Positions 15,701 through 24,007 of a DNA stretch of 64,000 nt are shown in pieces. A model generated the notes under the pieces. It was not told the DNA's origin. It did not search any database and saw nothing but the letters and a program-made list of their open reading frames with translations. The translations under genes and the position numbers were made by a program. The DNA is from Deltaproteobacteria bacterium (GTDB taxonomy: Bacteria > UBA10199 > JACPAL01 > JACOUP01): positions 900,864 through 964,863 of the forward strand of contig JACOUP010000008.1 in assembly GCA_016177765.1 (NCBI GenBank), given 5' to 3'. Within the stretch, counting starts at the first letter, position 1, and each line of letters opens with the position of its first letter.

Positions 15701-18700
15701 CTGACCCGGAATGTGACAGATCAGCTGGAACGCCTGCCGGAAGAAAAAAATCTGGAAGATATTTTCCGCCTTTTTGAGAGGCTGAACGGGGATGTTGTTC
15801 TCGGTTGGCGGGAGAGGTTTCTTCTGGCGCAGGCGATTGTTCACGGGGCGGCGGTCCGGATGATCCGGACAGAGCGGGCCCGTGTGACCGACTGGGTCGA
15901 TCAGGTCTGGGAGGAGAGAAATAAAGGAGGGGTTCTCGATCGCGAGTTGGGGCTTGAGGGGCTTTCTCCCGCGGAGAGGGAGGCCCGTCAGGCCCGGCGG
16001 AAGGAGTTTATGGCCCGCCGCTTAGGCCAGACCCTGGAGCGGCTCGAGCGCCTGTTGGTTGAGCTTGTGGGGGATTTTCTCCACCGTGAAACGCTCCGGC
16101 CGATGAGCGATGCGGAGGTGCGGGAAAAGATCCGCGCCATCCTTTATGAGGGGACGATCCACCCGACACAGATCAGCCGGATGGAGCTCTACCGGATCGA
16201 GCGGGATTTTGTCGTCCTCCTCCGCCAGTATGGCCGCCTTCTGCGTTACCTGATGGAAGGGGACCGCGATGGGGCCGGAAGGATACGGCATGAGGCGGCA
16301 ACGGTGGCCGGGTCGTTGAGGGGAATGGTGGTCTCCCTCGTCGGCAGGGTGGCCCAGGAGTCGAGTCTTGAGCTAACCCCGCGGGGGTTGAGGTTGGGGT
16401 CCACCTTTGTTGAGGAAGATTCCAGTGCCAGAGAGTTGACCGATTATCTGGCCCAAGTCCAAAGGGGGGAAACCCCGCTGGAGCGCGGACGGGTTGAAGG
16501 TCTTGTTCGGGCCACGACTGGAAATTTCGTGGAGCGAGACTCCCCTTTCTCGACGGAGGCCCTGGAGATCCTGGAGAGGGCCTCCTACGAGCTGGTTTTG
16601 ATTCGTAACCACAGCGCTGTTGCCGGAAGACTGCCGCACCAGGTCGCCTTCTGGATCGACTTTGATGCGGCGGCCCGCCCGACCTCGCTCGCCCTCCACA
16701 CCTATGCCACCCTTCTGATTCAGGATATCCGGCGCAAGGCCTCGCTCGTCGAAGGTCTGCCGGTGGGGCAAAGGATTTCTCTGGAAGGTCTGGAGGGTTC
16801 TATCGAGGCGGTTCGGGAGGTGGAGGTCCAGGTCGGTCTTGCCGAGGCACTCCGTCGTTCCGTCTCCCCCGAGGCTGGTTCAGAGATGGCCCGTCTCCTG
16901 GATGAAATCCTGCCGGAGGAGATTCTCCGCTCCCGTTTTCTTAGCCGGTTGTCTGAGTTGAGGGGGGCGGGGGAGATTATTGGGAGACACCTGAGAGAGA
17001 CGGATGTTGACCCTTCCCGCTATTCGGACCTCGCCCCGCTGGTTTCCTACATCCCCCGTTTTGATCATCAGTCGGCGGAGATCCCTTACACAGGACCGGA
17101 GGCGATGACTCCCCCCCAGCGGGACCGTCTTGAGCAGATGCAGAGGGTGTTGGCAACGGCCCGTATCCTGGTCACCTCCGGCGGCAAGGCGCTGGTGCCG
17201 AAGGTCATTCTTTGCAACACCCAGGGGGCCGAAGACCTGAGGCGTATTGTCGACTTTGTCGATGGGGAACCACCCCTCGATCACCTGACCGTGGTCCCGC
17301 TCTTTGAGGATCGTCCGTCGGTGGAACGGATACCGGAAACACTGGAACAACTGTGGGGAGAACTGGGACCGGCCCGGTTCAGACAAAGGGTGAACGAGGT
17401 CTTTATTGCCGGCTCCGACTTGAGCCGTGTGACGAGCTGGCCTGTCGCCCTTCGCCTTTTCCTGGAGGCGGCCGGGGCGGTGGCCCGATTTAATGAAATC
17501 CATGGCACCGATATTATTTTAAAAATGGGATCGGGGGAGGCGCTCCAGAGGCAAAACGGGATGCCGGACCCCTTCGGCGGTGAACCGGTCTGGGTGGAGG
17601 CCGAAGATGGCGACCCACGGCAGGCCACTTCCCTCCGCTCTCCTTACTGGGGGGTGCATAGTTTACTCAACATTTTTCCTCCCAACGTTCGTCTCATCAC
17701 GATGCAAACGCGGGGGCATGAAGTGATGATCCAGGTGATGACGCCGAACCAGGCACGCACCTTCGAACTGCAATTACAAGATTATCTGGGAGACCCCGGT
17801 GAGGGGGAGAGGGTGAATGAGTTTGGGGCCGTCACCCCGGAGGAATTTAAAAACTTCAGCCATCTTCTGGAAGAGGGGCGTTATTTCGAAACGGTCCAGC
17901 CGGAGACGGTCCCTTTAAATCTTTTAATTAGCCGGGTGTTGGATGAAAAGATCCGGCCACGAGGCCTGGCCAGGACCCGGCAGGGGTGGGTGGAACTTGT
18001 CCAGATGGCCGCCACAGATCCGGGCCAGATCCCGATTCGTGCCATCACCGCCAACGCGGCGAGTGAAACCTACTACCCGATGGCCCTTGTCGGCCTCGGT
18101 TTTGCATTTCGTGACTACCTCTCCCACTATGGCCTGGAGTCATTTCGGAGACTCCTGACCATGCTTCCGGCCAAGGAGATCGTCCAGGCGGTCCGGCGTT
18201 TTTACCTCCCGAATCTTGCCGTTTTCGGGGATTTGCCGATTTATCGGGACTTAAGAGAAAACATGGCGATCCTCCAGGGTCCCGAGGTTTTTGACCCCCT
18301 CAAGGCGGAGGTGGAACGGCGCGAGGGGATTCATGTCGAGGATGACCAGGAGACCTGGACGGTGGAGGCAGGACCGGTTGTTACCGGGGGAGAGGCCTCT
18401 TGGACCCCTCGGATGAGTCACCCTCGGGTGGATCACCCTTGGGTGGATCACCCTTCCGTGTGGAGTGAGGTCTATGACCTGATGGCGCCGGGGTATGAGC
18501 TGTTTAACCGCGACCCGGCACGGCCGGAATCGGCAGGTCCTTTCCCGCTTGCGAATTTGAGACCCGATTTGCGTCAGACCCTTGCGGAGGCGGATCCCCT
18601 CTATCTCAAAACGATGGCAGAACTGACGCCATTTTTGAAAAAGATTGCCGCCTTTTGGAAAGAGGCAAAGCGGGAAGTCGACGCCTTGGGTGAAAATCCG

Positions 18701-18826
18701 GAACCGGCCGCTGTCGGGGCGGCCAATCATCGGCTGGAGGCTCTTGCCAAACAGCTTCTGGAAAGCAGTCCTCTCGGCGTCTCTGCCGCCCAACTGGCTC
18801 GGGCGCTTCGTGGATTTAACGGATAA
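12746..18826 (+). CDS. Giant 2026-residue TPR/coiled-coil protein, unknown function
   Basis: One uninterrupted frame of 6 kb. The first 80 residues are Pro/Glu-rich with SPEL-type repeats. Residues about 80-330 look like TPR helices (LMLARLAIGSGDLPQASVYY, DPEKALFYFDKAVRVL), then a charged coiled coil to about 480. A hydrophobic Gly-rich part around 645-745 (MGLVTAGSGLVLWGSGG, IGGLAVDKG, SLFLGGTAGMVVEQ) may insert in a membrane. The remaining 1200 residues are mixed helical with no known domain. No export signal is seen. In-frame copies of the 15-bp palindrome lie at 13967 and, reversed, at 18411, and a variant at 15183. It stands alone between fumC and a convergent lipoprotein gene. A structural or secreted-effector role is only a guess. 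Confidence 0.85.
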   Translation: MGTFNSPWPVCHTDSLRQISVCEAPELASPELVSPELCEPSLTGLPDPAPVQDRYLAPVGDDFQETGPVGLASPEPAPAQPFLMLARLAIGSGDLPQASVYYGQAAELFGLEGDPEKALFYFDKAVRVLEGVPGQELHYHYARAEAAFFRALSEERKGNIVPARDEEAKAFEDYLHVADLVRSQEEILPESRRAISHELEAKLRFLVNRPLAEGRFETAVLYLRMWQEINPTPERAGQLLQVSFLSGRLNYRQELASVQREQGEVDRKIARDSRELQSLSPVIFTADLVPGTQVAQEIRRWQLETELKRLYGQRRELLDRFNRLEKKGKELRHEVRELVALAWGESPVEGSEGDLARELMLARTYEVMEENAEANAILRRVRESLWSRDSEEARGQAILLTHEIVLNKGDSPKGASPKGEEQEAGRELEAAFQMIQGLEDPVQKKILLAQNRVVAAALDMRRHQPDSAEAKITALLHFYEGNKKGEESLALKKEMAMGLLTLTELAGQEMVIALRDHDDKQAWQKASQKARRFLDTLEGWFTQGEFADLAEIVAQAHLVFGESLFESGKPEEGLVHIRDQVQKRYGETRTALTTRAPSFWAWRVSDAEGQPLLIGPNGQIKEDFNAGSVRELAKNIVVHSGQNSRWLTMGLVTAGSGLVLWGSGGTAAPVYVILGGIGGLAVDKGISVGRHWDQTSQGWRAGLSPASMDRVYHEFVVTGVEVGSLFLGGTAGMVVEQNMIWLGSQAVRAAAKTLPVGAARYFVGLTRLVPQTSWVGTALGANGQMTWGELALREMLARPLNATTVHGVVSGIQGRFAQGGDDASFWQGAFETWIFIRFFGMGQDLKLSRRILPRWEEPATGGRIRTAVNRQAVKAEQWTVDAMVGTGLHTGVRASLDLVGGPDLEGGIADSLWSGTFGFIPIHLGNKAGGLLLGSLAPHPTRGWLKDLAGESYRNWRGAEKTIREKAGFNTPEQLLREFVAGEVALTRNVTDQLERLPEEKNLEDIFRLFERLNGDVVLGWRERFLLAQAIVHGAAVRMIRTERARVTDWVDQVWEERNKGGVLDRELGLEGLSPAEREARQARRKEFMARRLGQTLERLERLLVELVGDFLHRETLRPMSDAEVREKIRAILYEGTIHPTQISRMELYRIERDFVVLLRQYGRLLRYLMEGDRDGAGRIRHEAATVAGSLRGMVVSLVGRVAQESSLELTPRGLRLGSTFVEEDSSARELTDYLAQVQRGETPLERGRVEGLVRATTGNFVERDSPFSTEALEILERASYELVLIRNHSAVAGRLPHQVAFWIDFDAAARPTSLALHTYATLLIQDIRRKASLVEGLPVGQRISLEGLEGSIEAVREVEVQVGLAEALRRSVSPEAGSEMARLLDEILPEEILRSRFLSRLSELRGAGEIIGRHLRETDVDPSRYSDLAPLVSYIPRFDHQSAEIPYTGPEAMTPPQRDRLEQMQRVLATARILVTSGGKALVPKVILCNTQGAEDLRRIVDFVDGEPPLDHLTVVPLFEDRPSVERIPETLEQLWGELGPARFRQRVNEVFIAGSDLSRVTSWPVALRLFLEAAGAVARFNEIHGTDIILKMGSGEALQRQNGMPDPFGGEPVWVEAEDGDPRQATSLRSPYWGVHSLLNIFPPNVRLITMQTRGHEVMIQVMTPNQARTFELQLQDYLGDPGEGERVNEFGAVTPEEFKNFSHLLEEGRYFETVQPETVPLNLLISRVLDEKIRPRGLARTRQGWVELVQMAATDPGQIPIRAITANAASETYYPMALVGLGFAFRDYLSHYGLESFRRLLTMLPAKEIVQAVRRFYLPNLAVFGDLPIYRDLRENMAILQGPEVFDPLKAEVERREGIHVEDDQETWTVEAGPVVTGGEASWTPRMSHPRVDHPWVDHPSVWSEVYDLMAPGYELFNRDPARPESAGPFPLANLRPDLRQTLAEADPLYLKTMAELTPFLKKIAAFWKEAKREVDALGENPEPAAVGAANHRLEALAKQLLESSPLGVSAAQLARALRGFNG
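13967..13996 (+). repeat. 15-bp palindromic unit x2 inside the giant gene
   Basis: Two adjacent units AAGGGTGATTCACCC and AAGGGTGCTTCACCC, followed by AAGGGA, the start of a third. They begin exactly on a codon boundary and encode KGDSPKGASP. Confidence 0.8.
15183..15197 (+). repeat. Variant 15-bp palindromic unit in the giant gene
   Basis: AAGGGCGCTTCGCCC followed by AAGGG: same layout as the main unit with both T/A positions changed together (GGGCG...CGCCC), so the palindrome is kept. Confidence 0.5.
18411..18455 (-). repeat. 15-bp palindromic unit x3, reversed, near the end of the giant gene
   Basis: Three tandem 15-base units, the last two identical (GGGTGGATCACCCTT) and the first diverged. 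They add the near-repeat MSHPRVDHPWVDHP to the protein. Confidence 0.8.
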
Positions 18827-18840
18827 AACAAAATTTATGA

Positions 18841-20463
18841 TTATTCAAACCGTCGGGCCCAGATCCGATGGTCCCCGACCCTTTGTTCCCAGATCAGAAT
18901 GGTATGTCCCTCTGTATCGGTAGCTATCTTTGGCCAGACCGGTCTTTGCGCCGGGTTATCGGTCAGCGGGATGACCTCCCCCCAGCCGTTGGTTGCCTCA
19001 TAACGGCGGGAGATAATATTGGAACCGGCACCCCCCTCCAGGACTTCATGCCAGACCGCTAAGAGATTGCCCCCCTGGTCAACGGTCATCATTGGAGACC
19101 GGGCATTGGCTGGACGGTAGGGGAAACTGACAGGACCGGTGCAGAGTGCACCGAAGGGACAGGTACTGTTCATGACTTGTGAGATACCGTCGGCGCCGCT
19201 TTTTTGGGTCCAGAGGATCATGAATTGGGAGACAGGAGAGAGAATCATGACTGTGTCTGATCGGAGAACGTCTACTGCTGGTTCGCTCAACTGTCGAATC
19301 CCGGCAAATCCACCTCCGAATCCTGAAAAACGCCTCGCCTTGAGGGTATGCTTGCCTGTCGCCAGATCTTTTTCCTGCCAGGTCACCAGTCCGCTCCACT
19401 GGCTGTCCATGACGATCTTCGGGGATTCGGCATTGGTAGTATCTATCATCTCCGGTTCCCCCAGGCCCCAACGGGTCCCGTGATAAGAAGAATACCAGAG
19501 CCTCCTAATTTTATCGGGGTCATTGTCTCGGTCTCCCGGACGGGCGTTCGGGTTGGATTGGCTCCAGATCACCAGTGCCTTGCCGTCATGGACGACGATG
19601 GAGGCATCGCGAATAGGGTCCATGGAAGTGGGGGAGACGAATTGGGTATCCTCCCAGCCCCTTTCTTTAAAAACACGGGCGCGAAGGCCGTAGGACGTTC
19701 GCGTCCGGCAATCCACCTGCCCACGAGGACACTTGTTTAACCCTTCCATATTCCAGACGACAACCGCTCTGTTCCCGGAAGGTTCCATGGAGATCTTCGG
19801 GTAGGTGGCATTTAGATCAACCCATCGGTCATCCGACGGGACATTTTGGTTGATAGTGAAAGCAGGTTCCCATCTCCCGGAGGATTTCAGATACCGCCTC
19901 CCCCTGATGTGAAACTGAGTGCCACTCTTTTCACTCCAGACGACGAAGGCATTGCCGTTGGCATCCATCGCGATCTTTGGACCTGGTTCAGGGATATCGC
20001 CTAAAGCGGGATTAGCAATGACCTCCGGGCCGCTCCAGCCGGAGCCGACGGTATAACGGTTGGCGACGACCTGAAATTGGAGGCCCCTTGCCGGCACGGT
20101 CCTCTTTTCCCGCCAGACGGCAATGCCGTTTCCGGCAGAGTCAGAGGCGATATCGGTGTAGTCAGCTCCTTGGGAGGAGGCTTGATCCAGAGGGATGGCA
20201 TCGGTCCAGATCCCTTTCGGTGCCTGTGGGTTTCCAGCATTGGCCGCCGGCAGGTCACCACCAGGGGCCGGTGGAGCCTCCCCCGGGTCAGCGCCATTCC
20301 CCGTCGCCTCCTGTTTGACATCGTCCCTTTTGGGGGGAGGCGGAGGGCCTCCCTCCTCTTCCTCTTTTTTAGAATCACACCCGAGGGTGGAGAAAAAAAT
20401 GGAGAGGAGACCGATCAAAAGGATTGTTCGGGTGCGCTGATTTCTTGTCCCAAAAACCGTCAT
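18841..20463 (-). CDS. Putative eight-repeat beta-propeller lipoprotein
   Basis: 540 residues. Signal sequence IGLLSIFFSTLGC ends in a lipobox, followed by an acidic and Pro-rich linker (about 60 residues). The rest shows eight spaced repeats of a Asp-x-x-Gly-Asn-x-x-x-x-x-Trp type, e.g. DSAGNGIAVWRE, DANGNAFVVWSE, EPSGNRAVVVWN, DQGGNLLAVWHE and DTEGHTILIWEQ, spaced about 45-60 residues. This pattern suggests a beta-propeller on the cell surface. There are no catalytic Asp boxes of sialidases. Function unknown. It is convergent with the giant gene, 14 bases apart, and divergent from the PBP gene. Confidence 0.8.
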   Translation of the reverse strand: MTVFGTRNQRTRTILLIGLLSIFFSTLGCDSKKEEEEGGPPPPPKRDDVKQEATGNGADPGEAPPAPGGDLPAANAGNPQAPKGIWTDAIPLDQASSQGADYTDIASDSAGNGIAVWREKRTVPARGLQFQVVANRYTVGSGWSGPEVIANPALGDIPEPGPKIAMDANGNAFVVWSEKSGTQFHIRGRRYLKSSGRWEPAFTINQNVPSDDRWVDLNATYPKISMEPSGNRAVVVWNMEGLNKCPRGQVDCRTRTSYGLRARVFKERGWEDTQFVSPTSMDPIRDASIVVHDGKALVIWSQSNPNARPGDRDNDPDKIRRLWYSSYHGTRWGLGEPEMIDTTNAESPKIVMDSQWSGLVTWQEKDLATGKHTLKARRFSGFGGGFAGIRQLSEPAVDVLRSDTVMILSPVSQFMILWTQKSGADGISQVMNSTCPFGALCTGPVSFPYRPANARSPMMTVDQGGNLLAVWHEVLEGGAGSNIISRRYEATNGWGEVIPLTDNPAQRPVWPKIATDTEGHTILIWEQRVGDHRIWARRFE

Positions 20464-20674
20464 AAAATCTCCAGACCTCTTGACCTATTTTCGTCCGTTG
20501 ACCCCTCTCAAGGTGTCACCCTGGGGCCCCCTATTAAGGAGAGTATGCAGGTTTTATGCCAAAAGGTCCAGGCGATAGATTTATAACATATTGAAATTAT
20601 TAATTTTTTTATAGGCCTGGAGAGGGGTATTTTCTCAGATTGAGAAATTGCCAAAGATATGTCAATTTCCTGAC

Positions 20675-22948
20675 ATGGCACCCCTCCGGACCTTTTTCCG
20701 TCGTCTCTTCAAGATCCTCTTTTTTACCGGGTTCTTTGCGGCGGTTTTCGGGATCTATCTCTTTTATCTGAACGACCAGATCACGACCAAGTTTGAACAC
20801 CACCGTTGGAACCTCCCTTCACGGGTCTATTCGGACGCCTCGTACCTCTTCCCCGGTCAGGCAATCGCGCCGGAGAGGTTGGAGCAAAAACTCCTCCGAC
20901 TCGATTACAAGAGGGTCCCCGGCACCAAGATCGGCGCCCCCGGTGAGTACAACCGCGCCCCTCAAGGCCTCCTGATCTTTCTCCACGACTTTTCCTACCC
21001 GACGGAAGATTTTAAGGGGTTCCCCGTTTATCTGCAGTGGGGCCGGGGGGAGCTCTCCAACATTGTCAGGCTGGATACCCAAGAGCCGGTTACCGCCCTT
21101 CGCCTGGAACCGGAACTGGTCGCCTCGGTCTTCGACGAAAAGACGGAGGACCGGACATTGGTGAAGTTAAGTGAAGTCCCGCGCTCGCTCATCGAGGCTA
21201 TTATTGCGATCGAGGATGAGCGATTTTACCAGCATCACGGGATCGACCCGATTGCGATCCTTCGGGCCTTTGTGGTGGACCTGATCCATGGACGGCTGGT
21301 TCAGGGGGGGAGCACACTGACGCAACAACTGGTGAAAAACTATTTTTTGACCGGCAAGAAGAGTTTTGTCCGAAAATTTAACGAGATGCTGATGGCCCTC
21401 CTCCTGGAGCGGCGTTATTCCAAGGAGGAGATCCTTGAGGCCTATCTGAACGAGATCTATCTGGGGCAGAGGGGGGCCGCCTCGGTGGCCGGTGTCGGGG
21501 AGGGGGCGCGACTCTATTTTTCAAAAAAAATCAGTCAAATTGATCTTTCAGAGGCGGCCCTTTTGGCGGGATTGATCCGCTCTCCGGGGGAGTATTCCCC
21601 CTTTAGAAATATCAAAAAGGCGATCCAAAGACGGAATCTGGTCCTGAAGACCCTTTCTGAGAAGGGGATGATTGCCAAGGGGGAGTACCGGGAGGCGTTG
21701 AAGGAAAAAATAATCCTCCCCGAAGTCCGCAAAGAGATTGCCAGGGCCCCCTATTTTATTGATCTCGTACAGGCCCAGCTGAGAGAAAACTTCCCGCTGG
21801 AAAAATTGACGGCGGAGGGACACCGGATCTTTACGACACTCGATCCTGATTTTCAAAAAAGTGCAGAGAAGGCTGTGGCCCAGGGACTGGCCTCTGTTGA
21901 GAACCGACTCCCTGAAATCAGGAAACAGAGGGAGGCTGGGAAAAAACTGGAGGCGCTTTTGGTGGCGGTCACGCCGCAGACCGGTTACCTCCGGGCCTAT
22001 GTCGGGGGACGGGATTTTGCCGAAAGCCAGTTCAATCGCCCCTTGCAGGCGCTCCGGCAACCCGGTTCTGCCTTCAAGCCGTTTGTCTACCTGACGGCAC
22101 TGGATCCGGGACGGGGGGACAAAAGCTTTACCCTCGCCAGTCTTTTGGATGACAACCCCCTGACCGCCCCGACCCCCGAAGGGCCCTGGAGGCCTGACAA
22201 CTATGATGGGAAGAATCATGGGATCATTCCTTTAAGAGAAGCACTCGAAAAAAGTTATAACGTGGCAACAGCCCGGCTCGCGATGGAGGTCGGTCTGGAT
22301 CGGGTGGTGGATACCGCAGAGCTGGCCGGGATCGAGAGCCCGATCAAACCGTACCCTTCCCTGGCGCTCGGTTCCTTTGAGGTGACCCCCCTGGAACTGG
22401 CGGGGGCCTATACCCTTTTCCCCAATGGAGGGGTGCGGTCGCAGATCCTGGCGGTTCGCCATCTCGTCACCCGTGAGGGAGAGGTGTTGGAGAAGAAGGA
22501 ACTAAAAATCAGACGGGCCTTTTCCCCTGAATCGGTCTATCTGGTAACAAGTCTCCTGCAAGGGGTTCTGACGCGGGGAACCGCCGCCTCCGCCCGCTCT
22601 TTGGGATTTTCAGGAAGTGCGGGTGGCAAGACCGGGACGACCTCAGAAACACGGGATGCCTGGTTTGTCGGGTTTACACCGAAGATTCTGGCGCTGGTCT
22701 GGGTTGGCTATGATGACAACACGCCGACCGGTCTGACCGGCGCCCAAGCGGCCCTGCCGATCTGGGTCAGTTTCATGAAAGAGGTCTCCCGGAATGACAC
22801 CAGTGATTTTCCCGTTCCGGAGAAGATCTCTTGGGTGACGATCGACCCGGCGACAGGAGGGCTGGTTACCTCTCATTGCCCTCAAGGCTCCGAGGAACCG
22901 TTTATCCAGGGGACAGAACCGACCGAGAAATGCTCGACCCACCAGTGA
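20675..22948 (+). CDS. Bifunctional penicillin-binding protein, PBP1B type
   Basis: Inner-membrane enzyme that polymerises and crosslinks peptidoglycan. One N-terminal membrane anchor (LFKILFFTGFFAAVFGIYLF) is followed by a UB2H-like domain (PSRVYSDASYLFPGQ). The GT51 transglycosylase motifs are EDERFYQHHGID and GGSTLTQQLVKN. The transpeptidase follows with SxxK in PGSAFKPF, SxN in SYNVATARL and KTGTT in GGKTGTTSETRDAW. About 757 residues. The UB2H region suggests a lipoprotein activator of the LpoB kind. The frame is open from 20648, but MAPLRTFF at 20675 looks the better start. It ends just before the TPR lipoprotein gene. Confidence 0.93.
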   Translation: MAPLRTFFRRLFKILFFTGFFAAVFGIYLFYLNDQITTKFEHHRWNLPSRVYSDASYLFPGQAIAPERLEQKLLRLDYKRVPGTKIGAPGEYNRAPQGLLIFLHDFSYPTEDFKGFPVYLQWGRGELSNIVRLDTQEPVTALRLEPELVASVFDEKTEDRTLVKLSEVPRSLIEAIIAIEDERFYQHHGIDPIAILRAFVVDLIHGRLVQGGSTLTQQLVKNYFLTGKKSFVRKFNEMLMALLLERRYSKEEILEAYLNEIYLGQRGAASVAGVGEGARLYFSKKISQIDLSEAALLAGLIRSPGEYSPFRNIKKAIQRRNLVLKTLSEKGMIAKGEYREALKEKIILPEVRKEIARAPYFIDLVQAQLRENFPLEKLTAEGHRIFTTLDPDFQKSAEKAVAQGLASVENRLPEIRKQREAGKKLEALLVAVTPQTGYLRAYVGGRDFAESQFNRPLQALRQPGSAFKPFVYLTALDPGRGDKSFTLASLLDDNPLTAPTPEGPWRPDNYDGKNHGIIPLREALEKSYNVATARLAMEVGLDRVVDTAELAGIESPIKPYPSLALGSFEVTPLELAGAYTLFPNGGVRSQILAVRHLVTREGEVLEKKELKIRRAFSPESVYLVTSLLQGVLTRGTAASARSLGFSGSAGGKTGTTSETRDAWFVGFTPKILALVWVGYDDNTPTGLTGAQAALPIWVSFMKEVSRNDTSDFPVPEKISWVTIDPATGGLVTSHCPQGSEEPFIQGTEPTEKCSTHQ

Positions 22949-22983
22949 TTGACAGTGCAGGATTTATCTTGCATGGTCAATTC

Positions 22984-23043
22984 ATGGTTCGACAGGCTCA
23001 CCATGTCCAAGCAGAAAGGGACACCCTGAGCTTGTCGAAGGGT
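22984..23043 (+). repeat. Repeat family B at the 5' end of a lipoprotein gene
   Basis: Two half elements, ATGGTTCGACAGGCTCACCAT (22984-23004; 21 bases with ATGGT...ACCAT ends) and a partner reading CCCTGAGCTTGTCGAAGGG (23024-23042). Similar halves occur at 26867, 42024 and 60261. Here it supplies both candidate start codons of the following gene. Confidence 0.75.
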
Positions 23044-23472
23044 CTAAGATATTTCCTTATTCTCCTCTGTTTTTTCCTGACCGCCTGTCCTCCGGCCGTC
23101 AAAAAGAGGCCGGTCCGGCCGACCCCGCCAAAAGTGGTTCCCGCTCCGGTCATTCAAGCGCCGCCACCCGTCCCGGAGCCCTCTCGACCGGAAAGGAACG
23201 CCTCCAATGACTTTCTGCTCCAGGGAAAAGAAAAACTGGAGGCCCAGGAGTACCCTGGGGCGATGAATCTCTTCCATGAGGCGATCAATCTGGATCCCTC
23301 TAACGGGCCGGCCTATTATTATCTGGCCTGGTCCAAATACCTTTCCGGGGATAACGAGGAGATTCTGGAGATTCTGGATCGGGCCGAGGGGTTGCTTTCC
23401 GGCAGGAAAGACTGGTTGCCGGCGATCCATTCCCTGCGCCAGCAGGTCCAGAGCGGTATTCCTCCTCTTTAG
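22984..23472 (+). CDS. TPR lipoprotein
   Basis: A lipoprotein with signal LRYFLILLCFFLTAC, a Pro-rich linker (KRPVRPTPPKVVPAPVIQ) and two TPR-like helical pairs: FLLQGKEKLEAQEYPGAMNL, then LDPSNGPAYYYLAWSKYLSG. It may bind a partner in the periplasm, and its place just after the PBP1B-type gene suggests a murein-synthesis cofactor, though nothing proves it. The start is uncertain: ATG at 22984 lies within repeat family B and yields a 20-residue charged extension, while TTG at 23032 gives a standard lipoprotein signal. The frame is open even further upstream. Confidence 0.75.
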   Translation: MVRQAHHVQAERDTLSLSKGLRYFLILLCFFLTACPPAVKKRPVRPTPPKVVPAPVIQAPPPVPEPSRPERNASNDFLLQGKEKLEAQEYPGAMNLFHEAINLDPSNGPAYYYLAWSKYLSGDNEEILEILDRAEGLLSGRKDWLPAIHSLRQQVQSGIPPL

Positions 23473-23494
23473 CCGGTTTCAAGCGATTCTTTTC

Positions 23495-24004
23495 TCAGGG
23501 AGCCAGGGAGAAACGGATTGCGAGCCTGATCGGTTTCTCGTAGGGGGGAAATGGGGCGGCGCGGCGGATCGTCTCCAACGCTTCTTCATCCAACAGCCGG
23601 TATGATGATGATTTTTCAAGGGAGAGGAGGCTCACTTTTCCGGAACGATCGATGGAAAAGCTCACCGAAGTAACCCCTTCCTGGCCCAGTTGCCTGGCTT
23701 GGGCCGGGTAGCGTTTGGTCTGTTCGATTTTTTTTCGAATCTCAGCAAGGACCAGGTCAGCTCCATTTTCTTCCCCTGCTCCCGGCGGCAACCGTTCAGG
23801 TAACCTGGCTGCGTCAGACAGTCCTCGCCCCCTCCGTGATCCCCCTGAGACCTCAGAACTGTCAGTAGAGGCGATGGTGATAATCTCCACTCCTCCTTTT
23901 GCAGGGGAAAGAGGAGAGAAAAGTTGCGAGAGCCCCCAGAGAGAGAGTATCAACAGATGAAGACCGACGGAAAGTGCCAAGAAAAGCCGGCTTTTCACGG
24001 GCAA
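23495..24004 (-). CDS. tonB: TonB-family energy transducer
   Basis: 169 residues: an N-terminal membrane anchor (LFLALSVGLHLLILSLWGL), a short linker and a C-terminal TonB domain with KRYPAQARQLGQEGVTSVSFSID, SSYRLLDEEALETIRRAAPF. The linker is short and lacks the long Pro-Lys repeats of E. coli TonB. It would couple the proton-motive force to the BtuB receptor encoded in the same operon. ExbB and ExbD are not in the window. Start is TTG at 24004 or GTG at 23998, three to nine bases after the previous stop. Last gene of the riboswitch operon. Confidence 0.9.
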   Translation of the reverse strand: MPVKSRLFLALSVGLHLLILSLWGLSQLFSPLSPAKGGVEIITIASTDSSEVSGGSRRGRGLSDAARLPERLPPGAGEENGADLVLAEIRKKIEQTKRYPAQARQLGQEGVTSVSFSIDRSGKVSLLSLEKSSSYRLLDEEALETIRRAAPFPPYEKPIRLAIRFSLAP

Positions 24005-24007
24005 GCC

